From assembly GCA_041390465.1 (NCBI GenBank), contig JAWKPW010000043.1:1-45564 (forward strand): 45,564 nucleotides of DNA, in the 5' to 3' direction. The notes beneath the pieces are model-generated. The model did not search any database, was not told where the DNA came from, and saw only the letters and a program-made list of their open reading frames with translations. This document shows positions 9,716 through 19,498 of this stretch, in pieces. The stretch is from JAABRU01 sp041390465 (GTDB taxonomy: Bacteria; Desulfobacterota; Desulfobacteria; Desulfobacterales; Desulfococcaceae). Numbering within the stretch: position 1 is the stretch's first letter; the number at the start of each line of letters is the position of its first letter. The translations under genes were made by a program, and so were the position numbers.

Positions 9716-10387
9716 TTAGGTAAAATTCCGGAAAAAGGGCTGGGTGTAGACTGCGAATCCGGTTTCCGGATTCAGCGCTATGCGCTCAAACAGAAAGAAG
9801 TTTCTGTTCCCGGAAAACGGAACACCCTGTGCAAGTTCTGTTATTTCATCAATGCATGGCTGGCCACAGGCACAGCGGTATCCGGGCAATGCTTTTCCGG
9901 ATATGGGAGATAATGGCCTGCTTGGAATCACGGCATCCATCGGAAAACCATCAGCAGAACCAGATCCGGGTTCGGAAAAGCCCGGATCAAAGCGGTTTTC
10001 TGCTTCATTCCACCGGAAATCTGATGGGGATACAGGTTTTCCCGCGCCACAAGCCAGTCCGGTAACGACCAACCAGTCCCGGTACTGCTCCCGAAGCCTG
10101 TCATCAAGGGGAATCCTTTGAGTTTCAGGGGATAACGGATGTTTTTCCGCCACGCTTTTATACCAGAAAAGCCCGGTTCCTGAAACACGGTGCACCGGCA
10201 TCGGGCTTTTATTTCAAACCTGCCGCTGAAATCTGTGTCCAATCCGGATAAGATATGGAGCAGGGTGGTTTTCCGGCTCCGGAAGGCGCACCAAGCAGAC
10301 GAGCCGTTCGCCGGGGTGGAGAAGAGCTGAGATCCGGATGGTGCCGCTTTTTTTATGGTATTTGCTCAGATGGTCAACGCTTATCAT
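9716..10387 (-). pseudogene. ABC transporter ATPase (SsuB/TauB type), frameshifted
   Basis: The frame beginning MISVDHLSKYHKKSGTIRIS at 10387 reaches PGERLVCLV, the start of the Walker A loop. The loop itself and what follows (GLDTDFSGRFEIKARCR) continue in another frame. The ABC signature is recognisable as HQISGGMKQKTALIRAF, followed by PDLVLLM for Walker B, at about 10040-9940. At least three frame changes are required. The gene start lies inside the permease end (14-base overlap) and the stop is 16 bases before the TonB receptor start. The sequence type is that of ATPases energising nitrate/sulfonate/taurine-class importers. Confidence 0.75.
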
Positions 10388-11143
10388 CCGCACCTTCCCG
10401 GATAAAGGTATTTTGAAAACACAGGCCAAAAACAGGGACACCAACACCTGAAAGCAGACAATGAGCAGCAGGATCACCGAGGGATATAGAAAAAACCGCT
10501 TTCATGTTAAAATAAATCCGAGGACATTGAATAAGATACCCCATACCGTTCTCACAGGCCAAAAACTCCCCCAGCAGGACAATCTTGAGGACATGACTAG
10601 ACCCAGAATGGTGTTGGCCTGGGGTGGGGACAAGCAAAGGCAGATACAGATCTGGATGACATGGTACCGGGTGCCGCTGAAAGAGCGGATTACATTTTCA
10701 TGCGGGGATCTTTTTCCTTAAGTGCATTGGCCGTGTTCCTGGCGATGAGCGGTGTGGTCAGGAAAACAGTAGAACTGGACCGGAACCACGCTGCCCATGC
10801 CGAAGGCTATCAGAAAAACAATCCCCAGCACCAGACCCGGCAGGACCTGAAACAGCACCATGAGCGTTTCGTCCAGGTCCGGATGTTCAGCACAAATGCC
10901 AGCACGCCGATAAGTGTTCCCAACGACAGGGACAGGACAAAGCCGGAGGCCAGACGGGGAGAGTTGCCTTCCAGATGGAGAACAAACTGCTGATCTCAGA
11001 GAGTTCCCAGATTCAGGATCTGTGGGCAGAAGCTGTGTAATCCGCAAAGCACAGGGGAGCCCCAGACCAGGCAGCAGAGTGCTGCGCCCTATAGCCAGCA
11101 AGTTGTCTTTAATCGGTGATAAAAAAAGTGTCAAACGGTTCAT
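10374..11143 (-). pseudogene. ABC transporter permease (SsuC/TauC type), frameshifted
   Basis: The start MNRLTLFLSPIKDNLLAIGR at 11143 overlaps the end of the solute-binding protein gene by 35 bases. Hydrophobic segments follow in changing frames: VLFQVLPGLVLGIVFLIAFG, then a frame carrying TTPLIARNTANALKEKDPR, then SSKIVLLGEFLACENGMGYL, then LLIVCFQVLVSLFLACVF. The ENGMGYLIQ segment is the typical EAA-loop-following region of BPD_transp_1 permeases. Expected repaired length is about 257 residues with five or six membrane segments. Translational overlap on both sides supports one operon with the ATPase and binding protein. Confidence 0.75.
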
Positions 11144-12025
11144 GGGATTGTGCCTTATGGGAATTGGACGAATCAAGAGGATACCCGATGGTGCGGTAAT
11201 ACGCATTGACAACCTGCACAGCGCCTTTCCCCGGAGCATATTGAAACCGGGTCCGTCAGAGATGCTTTCCAGCAGATCAGGAAGGCAGTTGTGCCCCGGT
11301 TTCGGAAGACTCAACGCCCTCGGGTCCCGGATTGTCCGTATGACAGCGTTCAGAACATCTGTGTGCGGATCAGAGAGCGGTGCTCATCTTGCCCATTGCT
11401 GTTGGACAAAGATTCCCACCTGGGGGTATCCGCTATTTGTTTTTGTGCAGGTATCCCATTGATCCGCATGGGCAAAGGCGATCTGTCCGGTTCCCCCTGC
11501 CAGAAGCGCTGGGATACAAAGGGTTCAGGCAGGGCTGCCGCGCGGTTTTCCCTGGCGGGAAACGGTGCAGAGTGGCTGAAAACGGGGCGTATTCAATGGG
11601 AATCTCCTGTCCCCAGGCCAGCACCTCCTGCTCCATGAGGAAAACGGGTCACTTCCTGAATGGGCCTTTAAAGGGAGCAACACCGGGAATGCCCCTGAAG
11701 CTGCGAAAATTCCGCACCGGTCTGTCGGTCATCAGAAAAGTGAGGCCGGGACATGGAGACGCGATCATCCGCACAGGAACGCCCTGTTCAAACAGTTTCA
11801 CCCCCGCAGAAAGACCTGTGCACAGGAGGGGCACATCCGCGCAGAACAGGGCATGTGCCTTGGAATGATTCTCAAACCACTGGATGGCAAGCTGCGGAAT
11901 CTCCCGGACCAAGCACCAGCAAAGTGATCCGGGCGTGGCCAGTGCCTGCGGATCTGCGCGTCTGCCATGAACAGCCGGGGCACACCGACATCAACGCAAA
12001 CAACCGGAACCATGACACTCTTCAT
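11109..12025 (-). pseudogene. ABC solute-binding protein (lipoprotein), frameshifted
   Basis: The ATG at 12025 follows directly on the TGA of the hydrogenase gene. The first residues MKSVMVPVVCV look like a lipoprotein signal. The best-preserved segment, in one frame at 11912-11649, reads IPQLAIQWFENHSKAHALFC and GVPVRMIASPCPGLTFLMTD. This is the NMT1/SsuA-type domain in which a ligand-binding lobe follows 'FLMTDRPVRNFRSFRG'. The C-terminus, in another frame, is NAYYRTIGYPLDSSNSH and ends at 11109. At least three frameshifts. It would deliver the ligand from the TonB receptor to the permease. Confidence 0.7.
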
Positions 12026-13777
12026 TCAGGCCCGCTCCTCGATTTCCTGCCAGATTTCCTTCATGGTATGGCGCACCATCCGTTTTCGGTCGCTGTAAGA
12101 GGTATACAGCAGATGGTGGGACTTGTATTGCGGCTTTTCCAGGTGATCTGGCCGCCAAGCTGCTGCACTGCATGGGATTGTTGTGGGACTGGCGCACAGG
12201 GCATTCCCAGTCAATGGCATACAGCCCTTCCTGGCGCTTGCTCCGAAGCCTGATGAGATGCTTGCTCCGGGGCTGGCCTCCGCCGCTTGCGCATCCTGGG
12301 GCAGGCCATCACCTCCACAAAATGATAAGAGGCTTCTCCGGATCGGACCGCCTCAATCAGCTTTCCGGCCGCTTTCAGGGTATGGACCACTAACCGCACG
12401 AACCAGGCCCCCTTTTGTCCCAGATCAATTTCCGCTTCTTTCAGAAATTCATTTCATGGTTCTTGTAGAGATCCACTTCCTCCGCTCTTTACCGGTGACC
12501 ACCTTGTGAACCGTGCCGCAGAATAGCCTCCGCGACCCCGCCTGTGGCCCCGAAAATCACGGCTGCCCCGGGCGTAATCGCCCCATCAGGGGATTGTCAA
12601 AGGGGTGGATGACGGTTGAGCAGTCTGATTCCTTCCCGTTTGAGCAGTCGAACCGACTCGCGTGGTCGGCACCACATCCACATCCGGCCCGTAGGCATGG
12701 CTGAGCATCGGGGCGTTTGGCCTCCCAACACCGCGGTGCAGGGCGCGGTGGGGTGCATCTTCTGGGGATCAATATTCATTTTTCAGCCAGATAGGTTTGG
12801 CCAGAACGAAGCATTGCTGGGAGCGGGTGGTGGAGATATGCCCGGTGATTTCCGGGTGATGTTTTTCTGCAAAATTGACCCAGGCCGGGCAACAGGAGGT
12901 AAACAAAGGCAGAGTTCCGCCGTGTTTGATGCGATGGAGCAGTTCACCTTCTTCCGCCACCACATCACGGTAAAGTGGTGTCCAGCACCACATCGCCCAG
13001 ATGTTTTAAGGCTGTGACAATCTGCCCTTCCAGATTGGCGCCTGCCGGTGCGCCCGGTCCCTCGCCCCTGGCTGTGCGGGATGGCTGGTGCAAACTGAAC
13101 CACAGTAACGGTTTCCGGATCATAGAGATAATCCAGGGCTGTTTCAATGTCATTTTTTCCGCCAGCGCGCCCACCGAACCAGACCAGGATGCACTGACCG
13201 CAACTGATGCAGTCTGATCCGGCAGACAGCCCCCGTCCCACACACTGATTTCCGTTTCCAGTCCTTTTCCTTAATGACCCAGAGCATCCACACCCTGGAT
13301 TTCCCTGCACACGGTTACGCACCGGGAACCAGCGGATGCATTTGCTCATGTCACCACTGCCGAGATGAAGGTCATCCTTTGTCCAGCGTTCATAAATAGG
13401 GATAATGGTAACGGGTCTGCTGAAGCCCTAGAACTGGGCCACATCCTGCGGCTCATGGTGCCGTGGCGGATGCAGCTTGCACAGTCCTGGTTGGCGGATC
13501 ATAACAACATTTACCTGAAGCCGCTGCATCGCCGCACCTGCGGGTCCGGGTCAGCGGTCATGCCCTCTTCCATGGGGGTGGTGCAGGCCGTCACAATGTG
13601 GCGTTCGGGCTGTTTTTCCGTTTGATGTCCACCAGACGGACCGGCAGGTGCCGGGCGTGTGGTGCAGATCCGCCATTTCATGGAGGGTGGGGATAAAATG
13701 CCCGTATCCTTGGCAATGCTCAGAACCGTTTCGTTTTCCCCGAATGTCACTTCCTGATTGTTGATATATCCGATCAT
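12026..13777 (-). pseudogene. [FeFe] hydrogenase catalytic subunit, many frameshifts
   Basis: The start MIGYINNQEVTFGENETVLS at 13777 (RBS AAGGAG) is the N-terminal [2Fe-2S] domain. Downstream, in alternating frames, are the H-cluster motif FTSCCPAWVNF (near 12880), ANLEGQIVTALKHLGDVVLD, the region equivalent to MPCTAKR..E, FDNPLMG, and VEVMACP at about 12310. The third H-cluster motif CPGGC..GGGQP can be read only if two bases are restored near 12290. The tail TSYSDRKRMVRHTMKEIWQE ends at 12026. The enzyme reversibly reduces protons, coupled here to the NuoF/GltD-like partner encoded 11 bases upstream (HndD/HydA type). More than eight indels in 1.75 kb, yet every active-site motif is recoverable. 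Confidence 0.85.
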
Positions 13778-13787
13778 CAGGATCTCC

Positions 13788-15763
13788 TTATTGTTCGGTG
13801 ATAACAGAATAAACCCGAGTAACATACCAGCGGTGCGCTTCGTGATAGGCGCCGTCTAAGAGATGGGTTTTCCACCTCCTCAAACATTTTTTTGCGGACT
13901 TCCGGATCCAGTTCTCTGACCTTGACCCGGTATTCATGTTTGACCGGAATGCGAACGCCCGATGCGATCATGGGCTGGACATATCGGCCACAAAGCGGCT
14001 CATCCGGTCTTCCGGATAAAAGCGGACTCTCCCGTGGCTGAGATAATCATCAATGCCGGGCAGCCTGCGCCCTGGGCATGGCCTGAACCAGGGTGGCCGG
14101 GCCGGTAACGCGAAGTCCGCCAAACGCAGATACCCCTTTTCGGGTGGTCATGAGCGAATCATCCGGACTTCAATGGTGCTATTGCTGAATGCGACCCCGT
14201 CGTCCGGGGCAGCAAAACCGTGCGCCACCTGCTGACCGATGGCAGGCACCACGCCGTCGGTTTCCAGGACAGACTCAGACCCTTCTGGCTGGCGACTTAC
14301 TCAGCCGGCCCGCTCACCATCCGGCTCGCCCAGACCATCCGGATCAGTTCCACACCGGTCACTTTGCCGTTTTCCGAAAGAATCCGGGTGGGATGGCTCA
14401 GAAAGTGAAAAATGACGCCCTCTTTTTCAACCGCTTCAATCTCCTCATGGTCGGCAGGCATTTCATCTCTGGTTCGACGATACACCAGATGAACTTCCGG
14501 AACCCCCATGCGCAGCGCCGATCGGACGCAGTCCATGGCCACATTGCCGCCGCCCACCACCACCATTTTTTCCCCCAACTGCATGGGAATTCCCTTGTCA
14601 ATATAATCGTGGTTGATGCGGAGCAGAAAATCCACGCCAAAGGCATAGCCTTCCAGATCCGGATCTTCGCCGATGGCCTGCATGGTTTTCCCCTTATGGG
14701 TGCCGATTCCCAGAAATACGGCCTTATACCCGTTGTTAAACAGGCTTTTGAGGGTAAAGTGACGTCCCATCATCCGGTTGTAAAAAATCTGGCCGCCCAA
14801 GGTTTCAATAATGCTGACTTCCTGGCTTAATACGGCCTTGGGCAGGCGGTATTCCGGAATGCCGGTGGCTGCCATGCCCCCGGGGACCGCCTTTGCTTCG
14901 TATATGTCCACCGGATACCCCCTGAGCAGCAGATGGTAGGCTGCCGAAATGCCGGCCGGGCCGGTTCCGATGACAGCCACCTTCAGATCCGGATCTTTTT
15001 TGTCGGAAACCCGGTAACTTGAAAACCATTCATTGGTGACATGGCGCTCATGATCGGCAACAAAGCGTTTGAGGATCTTGATCCCCACAGCCTCGTCCAC
15101 CTGGGTCCGGCGGCAGGCCATCTCACAGAACCGCACACAGACCCGGCCGCAGGTGGCTGCCATGGGATATTTTTTCAGGATGATCCCCAGCGAATGGGTA
15201 AACTTGCCGTCCTTGACATAGTCAATATACCGGGGCACATCCACCTTGGACGGACATGCCTCAATGCAGGGGGCTGTGACATAGGTTGTGCAGGGCTGCC
15301 GGTCTGTCCATGCCCCGCCAGAGATTTGCCCTTCCATTTCCTCCCTGAAATATCGAAGCATCTCCAAAAGCGCCACAGTCGCTGTCTGCCCCAGACCGCA
15401 CAGAGACGTGGATTTCACCTGTTCGGCAATGGTCTGAATCTCGTCCAGCATCCCGCTATCCCCCATGCCCTGGGCCAGGAGTTGAAGTTTGGAGACAATA
15501 ATCTGGGTTCCCACCCGGCAGGGCGTGCATTTGCCGCAGGATTCCCTGGCCACCCGTTCCATATACTGCATGGCTGCGTCCAGAAGATTGACATTCTTCT
15601 CAAAAATAAAAAAACCGTGACCTCCGAAAAACGCCTTGATGGGGTTTCCCGGATTGAATTCGTCAAAATCGGTGAATTCAGGGTGTTCTTCAATTTCAAA
15701 CACCTTTTTGTGCCGATTGTCGATCACACGGTTATCCCATGCTCCGAAAATGACTTTTGCCAT
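13788..15763 (-). CDS. NuoF/GltD-like iron-sulfur flavoprotein partner of the hydrogenase; C-terminus frameshifted
   Basis: Intact from ATG 15763 to about 14300 (480 residues). Residues 1-145 hold the NuoF-type [4Fe-4S] module (ESCGKCTPCRVG with Cys76, 79, 82 and Cys122 in SLCGLG), but the FMN/NADH domain of full NuoF is absent. Residues ~155-240 are a DPYD/GltD-type double [4Fe-4S] domain (CIEACP, CGRVC, CEMAC). From ~260 there is an FAD/NAD(P)H oxidoreductase (VIGTGPAG, then VVVGGGNVAMDCVRSA). After GVELIRM the frame breaks. The rest is visible in other frames (VPAIGQQV, TTRKGV, VTGPATLVQAM, SGVRIPVKHEYRVKVRELDP) and ends at 13788. It probably moves electrons between NAD(P)H and the hydrogenase, as in confurcating HndABCD-like complexes. 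First gene of the operon. Confidence 0.85.
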
Positions 15764-15844
15764 ATCTGCTCCCCTTCTGGTCTGTCAGCTTGTGAGCCGA
15801 ATTAAAACAACTGATTCCAATTGGTTAATCATGTTACGCAACAT

Positions 15845-15919
15845 CGTCATACCAGAGAAAGCCGGTATCCGGAACTGGCTGAAAATACTGGATTCCGGCT
15901 TACGCCGGAATGACGGACA
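15845..15919. repeat. REP-like palindrome (CCGGAATGACG type)
   Basis: The left arm CGTCATACCAGAGAAAGCCG and the right arm ending CTTACGCCGGAATGACG are imperfect reverse complements around a short spacer. The right arm matches the common intergenic motif ATTCCGGCNTACGCCGGAAT found in many proteobacterial genomes. Confidence 0.6.
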
Positions 15920-16389
15920 GAGAACGTAACCTCCTGATTTTTCTAATGGCTGCATAACATCAGTGACCAGCCCTTTCAAGGTTTGAAAAATAAGCCTTTA
16001 AAATCAAATTGTTACAGTCAGACTTTTCTGATGCTGTCTGCCGGTGGCTGTCACGGCCTGCTGCAAAAAACGCCGGACATTGCGGAGCTGCGCTGGCCGG
16101 CCTGTTACTCACCTTGAAAGGGCTGCATCAGTGACTTATATAAAATATCTTGCCGATTTTGGTCATCGGAGATTTAAGCAGGAAAAAGCAATGGCCGTGC
16201 CAAAATTCGGGACAGGTTTAAAAAAAGTATTTAACACTTTGGAATTTTGTTTAAAATGAATAAAACTGGGCAGGACGGACACGGGATTCACAAAAAAAGC
16301 GTGTCAGCATTTTTTACAGTCTGTAAGAGTCCTTCAAAAAAAGCATGTTCCAAATTTCTTGCAAATATGAAGGAAATTATATCCTGCTG

Positions 16390-16422
16390 AAACCCTGAGG
16401 GTTTTCAAAACCCTCAGGGTTT
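16390..16422. repeat. AAACCCTGAGGG palindrome
   Basis: AAACCCTGAGGGTTTT pairs perfectly over 16 bases with AAAACCCTCAGGGTTT, with one unpaired base between. A degenerate copy is at 32541-32573 just before the ATP-grasp gene. A dispersed REP-like unit. Confidence 0.65.
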
Positions 16423-16520
16423 ATCCGGTCAGGCTGGATTAGTCCGCAGGCCGTAACCCATCAACATTATGCAGTTTTCCCGGGTTACGCTTCCCTGACC
16501 CTGCCTGCGGTTCATGTGTC

Positions 16521-17334
16521 AGGTTCTGTTGACATTTTGAATTTGCCATATATTTTGACGTCCATGAAAACATTGTCAGGAGACGGTCAGTGGCTGAGGA
16601 TATCGGCTTTTCTGAGGAACGGGCCGGGTGTTTATGGGGGAAATGAGTCAGAAATCCTACTGTTTGCTGAAGCTGTGCTTTGGATCATGCGCAGCGGCGC
16701 ACAGCGGGGGCCTCTTCCCGCTGAGCACGGACTTTGGAACACTGCAGGCCCTTTTCCCGGCGGAGCGGCAAAGGTGTGCGGGAGCGGGGCTTTTCCTTCT
16801 GCTCCGGGGATCCGGATATGGAATTTATGCGCCCTGACAGCACTGCGGTCAGGGCGCATCCCAGGGCCGCCGGAGCGGTGAAAAAGCACGGCGGGCCGGA
16901 GAGGCAGGCATTGGGACGGAGCCGGGGCGGTTTCAGCACCAAAGTTCATATCTCCCCGGATGGTCTGGGAAATCCGCTCAGGTTCATTCTGACACCGGGG
17001 CAGAGCCGCGATATTGCGCAGCCTGAGGCTCTGACATCCGGTTTTCAGCCGGGTGCAGTCCCTGCCCACAGAGGATACGGCAGAGGTTCGTACCTGCAGT
17101 ATCTGCGGGAGCGCGGAATTGAGCCGGTCATCCCTCCGCGTTCCTGCCGGGAAAACCCGCAGGATTATGACCGGCATCTGTATAAGGAGCGGCATCCTGT
17201 TGAATGTTTTATAAATAAAATTAAACATGTTCGGCGTATTTTCTTCCGGTTTGACAAACTGGCCGGACGGTATCTGCCGTTTCTCCACTTTGCCGGTGCA
17301 CTCATATGACTGAGGTGAAATGTCAACAGAACCT
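16521..17334 (+). mobile_element. IS5-family (IS427-like) insertion sequence, inactive
   Basis: This 814-base element is bounded by perfect 17-base inverted repeats: AGGTTCTGTTGACATTT at 16521-16537 and its complement at 17318-17334. It encodes one transposase in two overlapping frames. The flanking bases show no obvious target duplication. Solo or deleted ends of the same type occur at 5648, 5974 and, with one mismatch, about 45519-45535, so this family has been active in the region. Confidence 0.85.
16564..17309 (+). pseudogene. IS5/IS427 transposase, frameshifted and lacking a catalytic Asp
   Basis: The first frame (ATG 16564) gives LSGDGQWLRISAFLRN and AVLWIMRSGAQRG, the N-terminal DUF4096-like part. 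The catalytic half is in the frame covering 16734-17309: MRPDSTAVRAH carries the first Asp, then ALGRSRGGFSTKVHISPDGL and YKERHPVECFINKIKHVRRI with the Glu. The second catalytic Asp, normally in ADKGYD, is replaced: the sequence reads PAHRGYGRG. A frameshift near 16740 plus this loss implies an inactive transposase. The frame change might once have been programmed, but no slippery A-run is present. Confidence 0.85.
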
Positions 17335-17346
17335 AAAAAGAACATT

Positions 17347-17378
17347 CAATGGTTCGGCAATTTTCTGCCGAACCATTG
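17347..17378. terminator. strong hairpin downstream of the IS
   Basis: CAATGGTTCGGCA at 17347-17359 pairs perfectly with TGCCGAACCATTG at 17366-17378 around a six-base loop. There is no T-run, so it may be a repeat or a transcription block rather than a classical terminator. Confidence 0.45.
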
Positions 17379-17396
17379 CCAACGCGGAAAGTATTA

Positions 17397-17545
17397 TACC
17401 AATTCTCCATTGAAATCATATTCTGCGGAAGGCAGTGCCGATTCGCCGCCGATTTTATGCAGTGATATAAATTTGCTGTGATCTTTGTGCCCTCTTCGTG
17501 TTCTTTGCGGTCAAAAAAAAGCATGGTTTCAATGGAGAATCGGTA
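17397..17545. repeat. MITE-like element, TACCAATTCTCCATTGAAA family (copy 3, inverted)
   Basis: Ends TACCAATTCTCCATTGAAAT and GTTTCAATGGAGAATCGGTA. The interior TTCGTGTTCTTTGCGGTCAA is the reverse complement of the interior of the copy at 6061-6199, so the element is inverted relative to it. A second left end starts at 17549, head to head. Confidence 0.65.
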
Positions 17546-17576
17546 TCATACCGATTCTCCATTGAAACCATGCTTT
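17518..17576. repeat. perfect 59-base palindrome at MITE junction
   Basis: The two 29-base arms are exact reverse complements around a single central base (17547). The palindrome is formed by the right end of the element 17397-17545 abutting the left end of another element in opposite orientation. As DNA it could extrude a cruciform. Confidence 0.9.
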
Positions 17577-17611
17577 GCAGAAGGCAATACGGCAATTCGC
17601 CGTCGATTTTG

Positions 17612-17745
17612 GGTGATTTCCGGAAAAGAACATCCCGCAGATCCGGAATTCTTTCAAAGCTGCATAAGCTTCCAGTTTGTGCTGCTTCAGACACGAGCTG
17701 GAAGTTTATGATGGGGATATTCTTTTCCGGAAATCACCTTGTACA
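17612..17745. repeat. short element with inverted GATTTCCGGAAAAGAA ends
   Basis: GGTGATTTCCGGAAAAGAAC near 17612 and its reverse complement near 17725 enclose about 100 bases of non-coding sequence. A third copy of the arm stands alone at about 5402-5427, just after the barrel gene. Another small inverted-repeat family. Confidence 0.5.
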
Positions 17746-17800
17746 GTGATGCAGGTTTGCCGTGATACCAATTCTCGATTGAGTTGATACTGTCATCAGA

Positions 17801-17853
17801 TGATCCGGAGGCGTGCAAAAATTAAGCGGAGAGGTTTTTTGCACAGACAGAAC
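17801..17853. repeat. 53-base dispersed repeat, copy 2
   Basis: Fifty of 53 bases match 5990-6042. It is followed directly by an ACCGGATTTTT hairpin. Confidence 0.65.
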
Positions 17854-17856
17854 CAG

Positions 17857-17889
17857 AGAAACCGGATTTTTCCAAAAAATCCGGTTTCT
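17857..17889. repeat. AAACCGGATTTTT palindrome, copy 1
   Basis: A 15-bp stem AGAAACCGGATTTTT / AAAAATCCGGTTTCT with a 3-base loop. Related hairpins lie at 24042-24074 and 44055-44087. Confidence 0.65.
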
Positions 17890-18101
17890 GCAAGGCACAG
17901 ATCGGGGTTGGCATTTTGATTGCGGCGGGCAAAGAAGAGATGGCATGGTATTTCATCAATCACCTGAAACCCGTTCCTATTACCAAACTGCCTGAAAATT
18001 TTTTCATTTTCCGGAAGGTATGCTGCAATCAGTGAATTCCGGATTTGGCGAATGATACGGAACAGGAATAATTTCCTGATTTCTGAAATGGCTGTGCAGG
18101 A

Positions 18102-19463
18102 TCAGTGAATTCCCTGTTCTGCCACTTTGGAAACCACATACCGGTATTTGCCGGATGCATCTCTGGGAATGCTGTCGCACATTTCAATTTGCACATTGAC
18201 TTCCTGGCCCATGCGTTTTCTGAAACCGGCCACAATGCGCTCATTGCCGTCCGCGGGATACAGATTTTCATGTATTTTCAGCAGAACTGAAATATCATCC
18301 CTGTCATTCTGGATGATTTTGAATTCATCCACTCCCTCTATATTTCTGACCACATAGATGATGGAAAGAGCGTGCTGCCATCTGCCATCAGGTGTGACAA
18401 TGAAATCCGTTGTCCGCCCCAGGATATTCTTCATGGTGCTCAAACCCCTGCCGCATTTGCATCTGCCTTCACCGGGCTGGGCCACATCACCGGTACGGTA
18501 ACGGATAAAGGGCATTCCCCACGCATCCAGATGGGTGATGACAATTTCGCCATCCTCTCCGGGGCTTGCAGATTTTCCGTCTTTGAGGAACTCCAGTACG
18601 TAATTCGGGTCCATGACGTGATAATTCCCCTCCCGGCATTCATGGCTGATGAACCCGCCTTCCCTGCTGCCATAGGAATCCACCACCGGTTTTCCGCCGA
18701 AAAACGCGCTGACAACCTCCCGCTGATGATCATACAGCACTTCAGCCGCGCTGAAGATCATTTTCACCCCGATGTTGTCGAGCCGGAAATTCTGCTTTTT
18801 TGCCATTTCACAGAACAGGGTGATGGTGCTGGGATAACCGAAAACGCATTTGGGCCTGAATTTCCGAAATTTTTCAACCATGTCCGGAATCTGCTGCGGG
18901 GAAATCTCAAAAGCGCTGATGAGCAGATTGTTGACCAGCAGATCCCGCAGATCTTTTATTCTGTCCTGTTTGGTGATTTCCAGCGGAGAACCCCATAAAT
19001 AAAGTTCCTTATCGCCAACATCAATATCCCACCATCTGTGGGTCATGGCACGCGCTGCCAGATCATATGCCTGTCTGCGTCTGTCATAATAAAATATCAG
19101 GGGCTGGCCCGAAGAGCCTCCGGTATTGTAACGGGTGAGTCCGCCGGGGCAGTCTTTCCACTGCATCCGGTCAAGATTCTGCCGGATTTCAGCTTTGTCC
19201 AGAAGCGGGATTTTCCGGAAATCCTCATAATCCCGCATCTGTTTCGGATCAAAACCGGCCTTTGCAAACCGCTCTCTGTAGAACGGAATCTGCTCTTTCG
19301 CGTGGACAAGCAGTTGTCTGAGTTTGTCAAAACGCAGGGTTTCCAGTTCGTTTGGAGAGGCCCATTGCAGTGTTTCCAGTTCCCTGAGACAGGAAAAGGT
19401 CTTCCTTCCCAGGAGTTTTTCATGAAGCGGAAACACTATGTGTTTTACCAGTTTTTCGTGCAT
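18102..19463 (-). CDS. PaaK/CapK-like adenylate-forming ligase
   Basis: An ANL-superfamily enzyme of 453 residues, closest in type to phenylacetate-CoA ligase/CapK proteins of capsule and exopolysaccharide clusters. The P-loop-like AMP-binding motif is RYNTGGSSGQPLIFYYD. Further core motifs are KMIFSAAEVLYDHQRE, VVDSYGSREGGFISHEC (A5-like) and YRTGDVAQPGEGRCKCGRG. The C-terminal lid follows DFIVTPDGRWQHALSI. It would adenylate a carboxylic acid for transfer to CoA, a polymer or an amine. The ATG at 19463 (behind GGGAAAGGAAAA) is preferred to a TTG 13 codons earlier. It is the last gene of the minus-strand surface cluster, 35 bases after the GNAT toxin gene. Confidence 0.85.
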   Translation of the reverse strand: MHEKLVKHIVFPLHEKLLGRKTFSCLRELETLQWASPNELETLRFDKLRQLLVHAKEQIPFYRERFAKAGFDPKQMRDYEDFRKIPLLDKAEIRQNLDRMQWKDCPGGLTRYNTGGSSGQPLIFYYDRRRQAYDLAARAMTHRWWDIDVGDKELYLWGSPLEITKQDRIKDLRDLLVNNLLISAFEISPQQIPDMVEKFRKFRPKCVFGYPSTITLFCEMAKKQNFRLDNIGVKMIFSAAEVLYDHQREVVSAFFGGKPVVDSYGSREGGFISHECREGNYHVMDPNYVLEFLKDGKSASPGEDGEIVITHLDAWGMPFIRYRTGDVAQPGEGRCKCGRGLSTMKNILGRTTDFIVTPDGRWQHALSIIYVVRNIEGVDEFKIIQNDRDDISVLLKIHENLYPADGNERIVAGFRKRMGQEVNVQIEMCDSIPRDASGKYRYVVSKVAEQGIH

Positions 19464-19498
19464 GGCGGATTTTCCTTTCCCTGTTGATACGCTTATTT

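Larger units (their letters stand above)
15764..16520. other. gene-free stretch upstream of the hydrogenase operon
   Basis: No convincing gene is seen. The stretch must hold the minus-strand operon promoter, which I could not assign. It contains a REP-like palindrome at 15845-15919 and a perfect 16-bp stem at 16390-16422, and ends at the IS border. The plus-strand open frame 16044-16259 shows no family features and is probably chance. Confidence 0.5.

Noticed and set aside
16044..16259. 71-codon plus-strand frame upstream of the IS
   Set aside because: No plausible leader, no recognisable domain, and composition typical of non-coding sequence.
18372..18998. 208-codon plus-strand frame
   Set aside because: Antisense to the CapK-like ligase gene, which has clear adenylation motifs.
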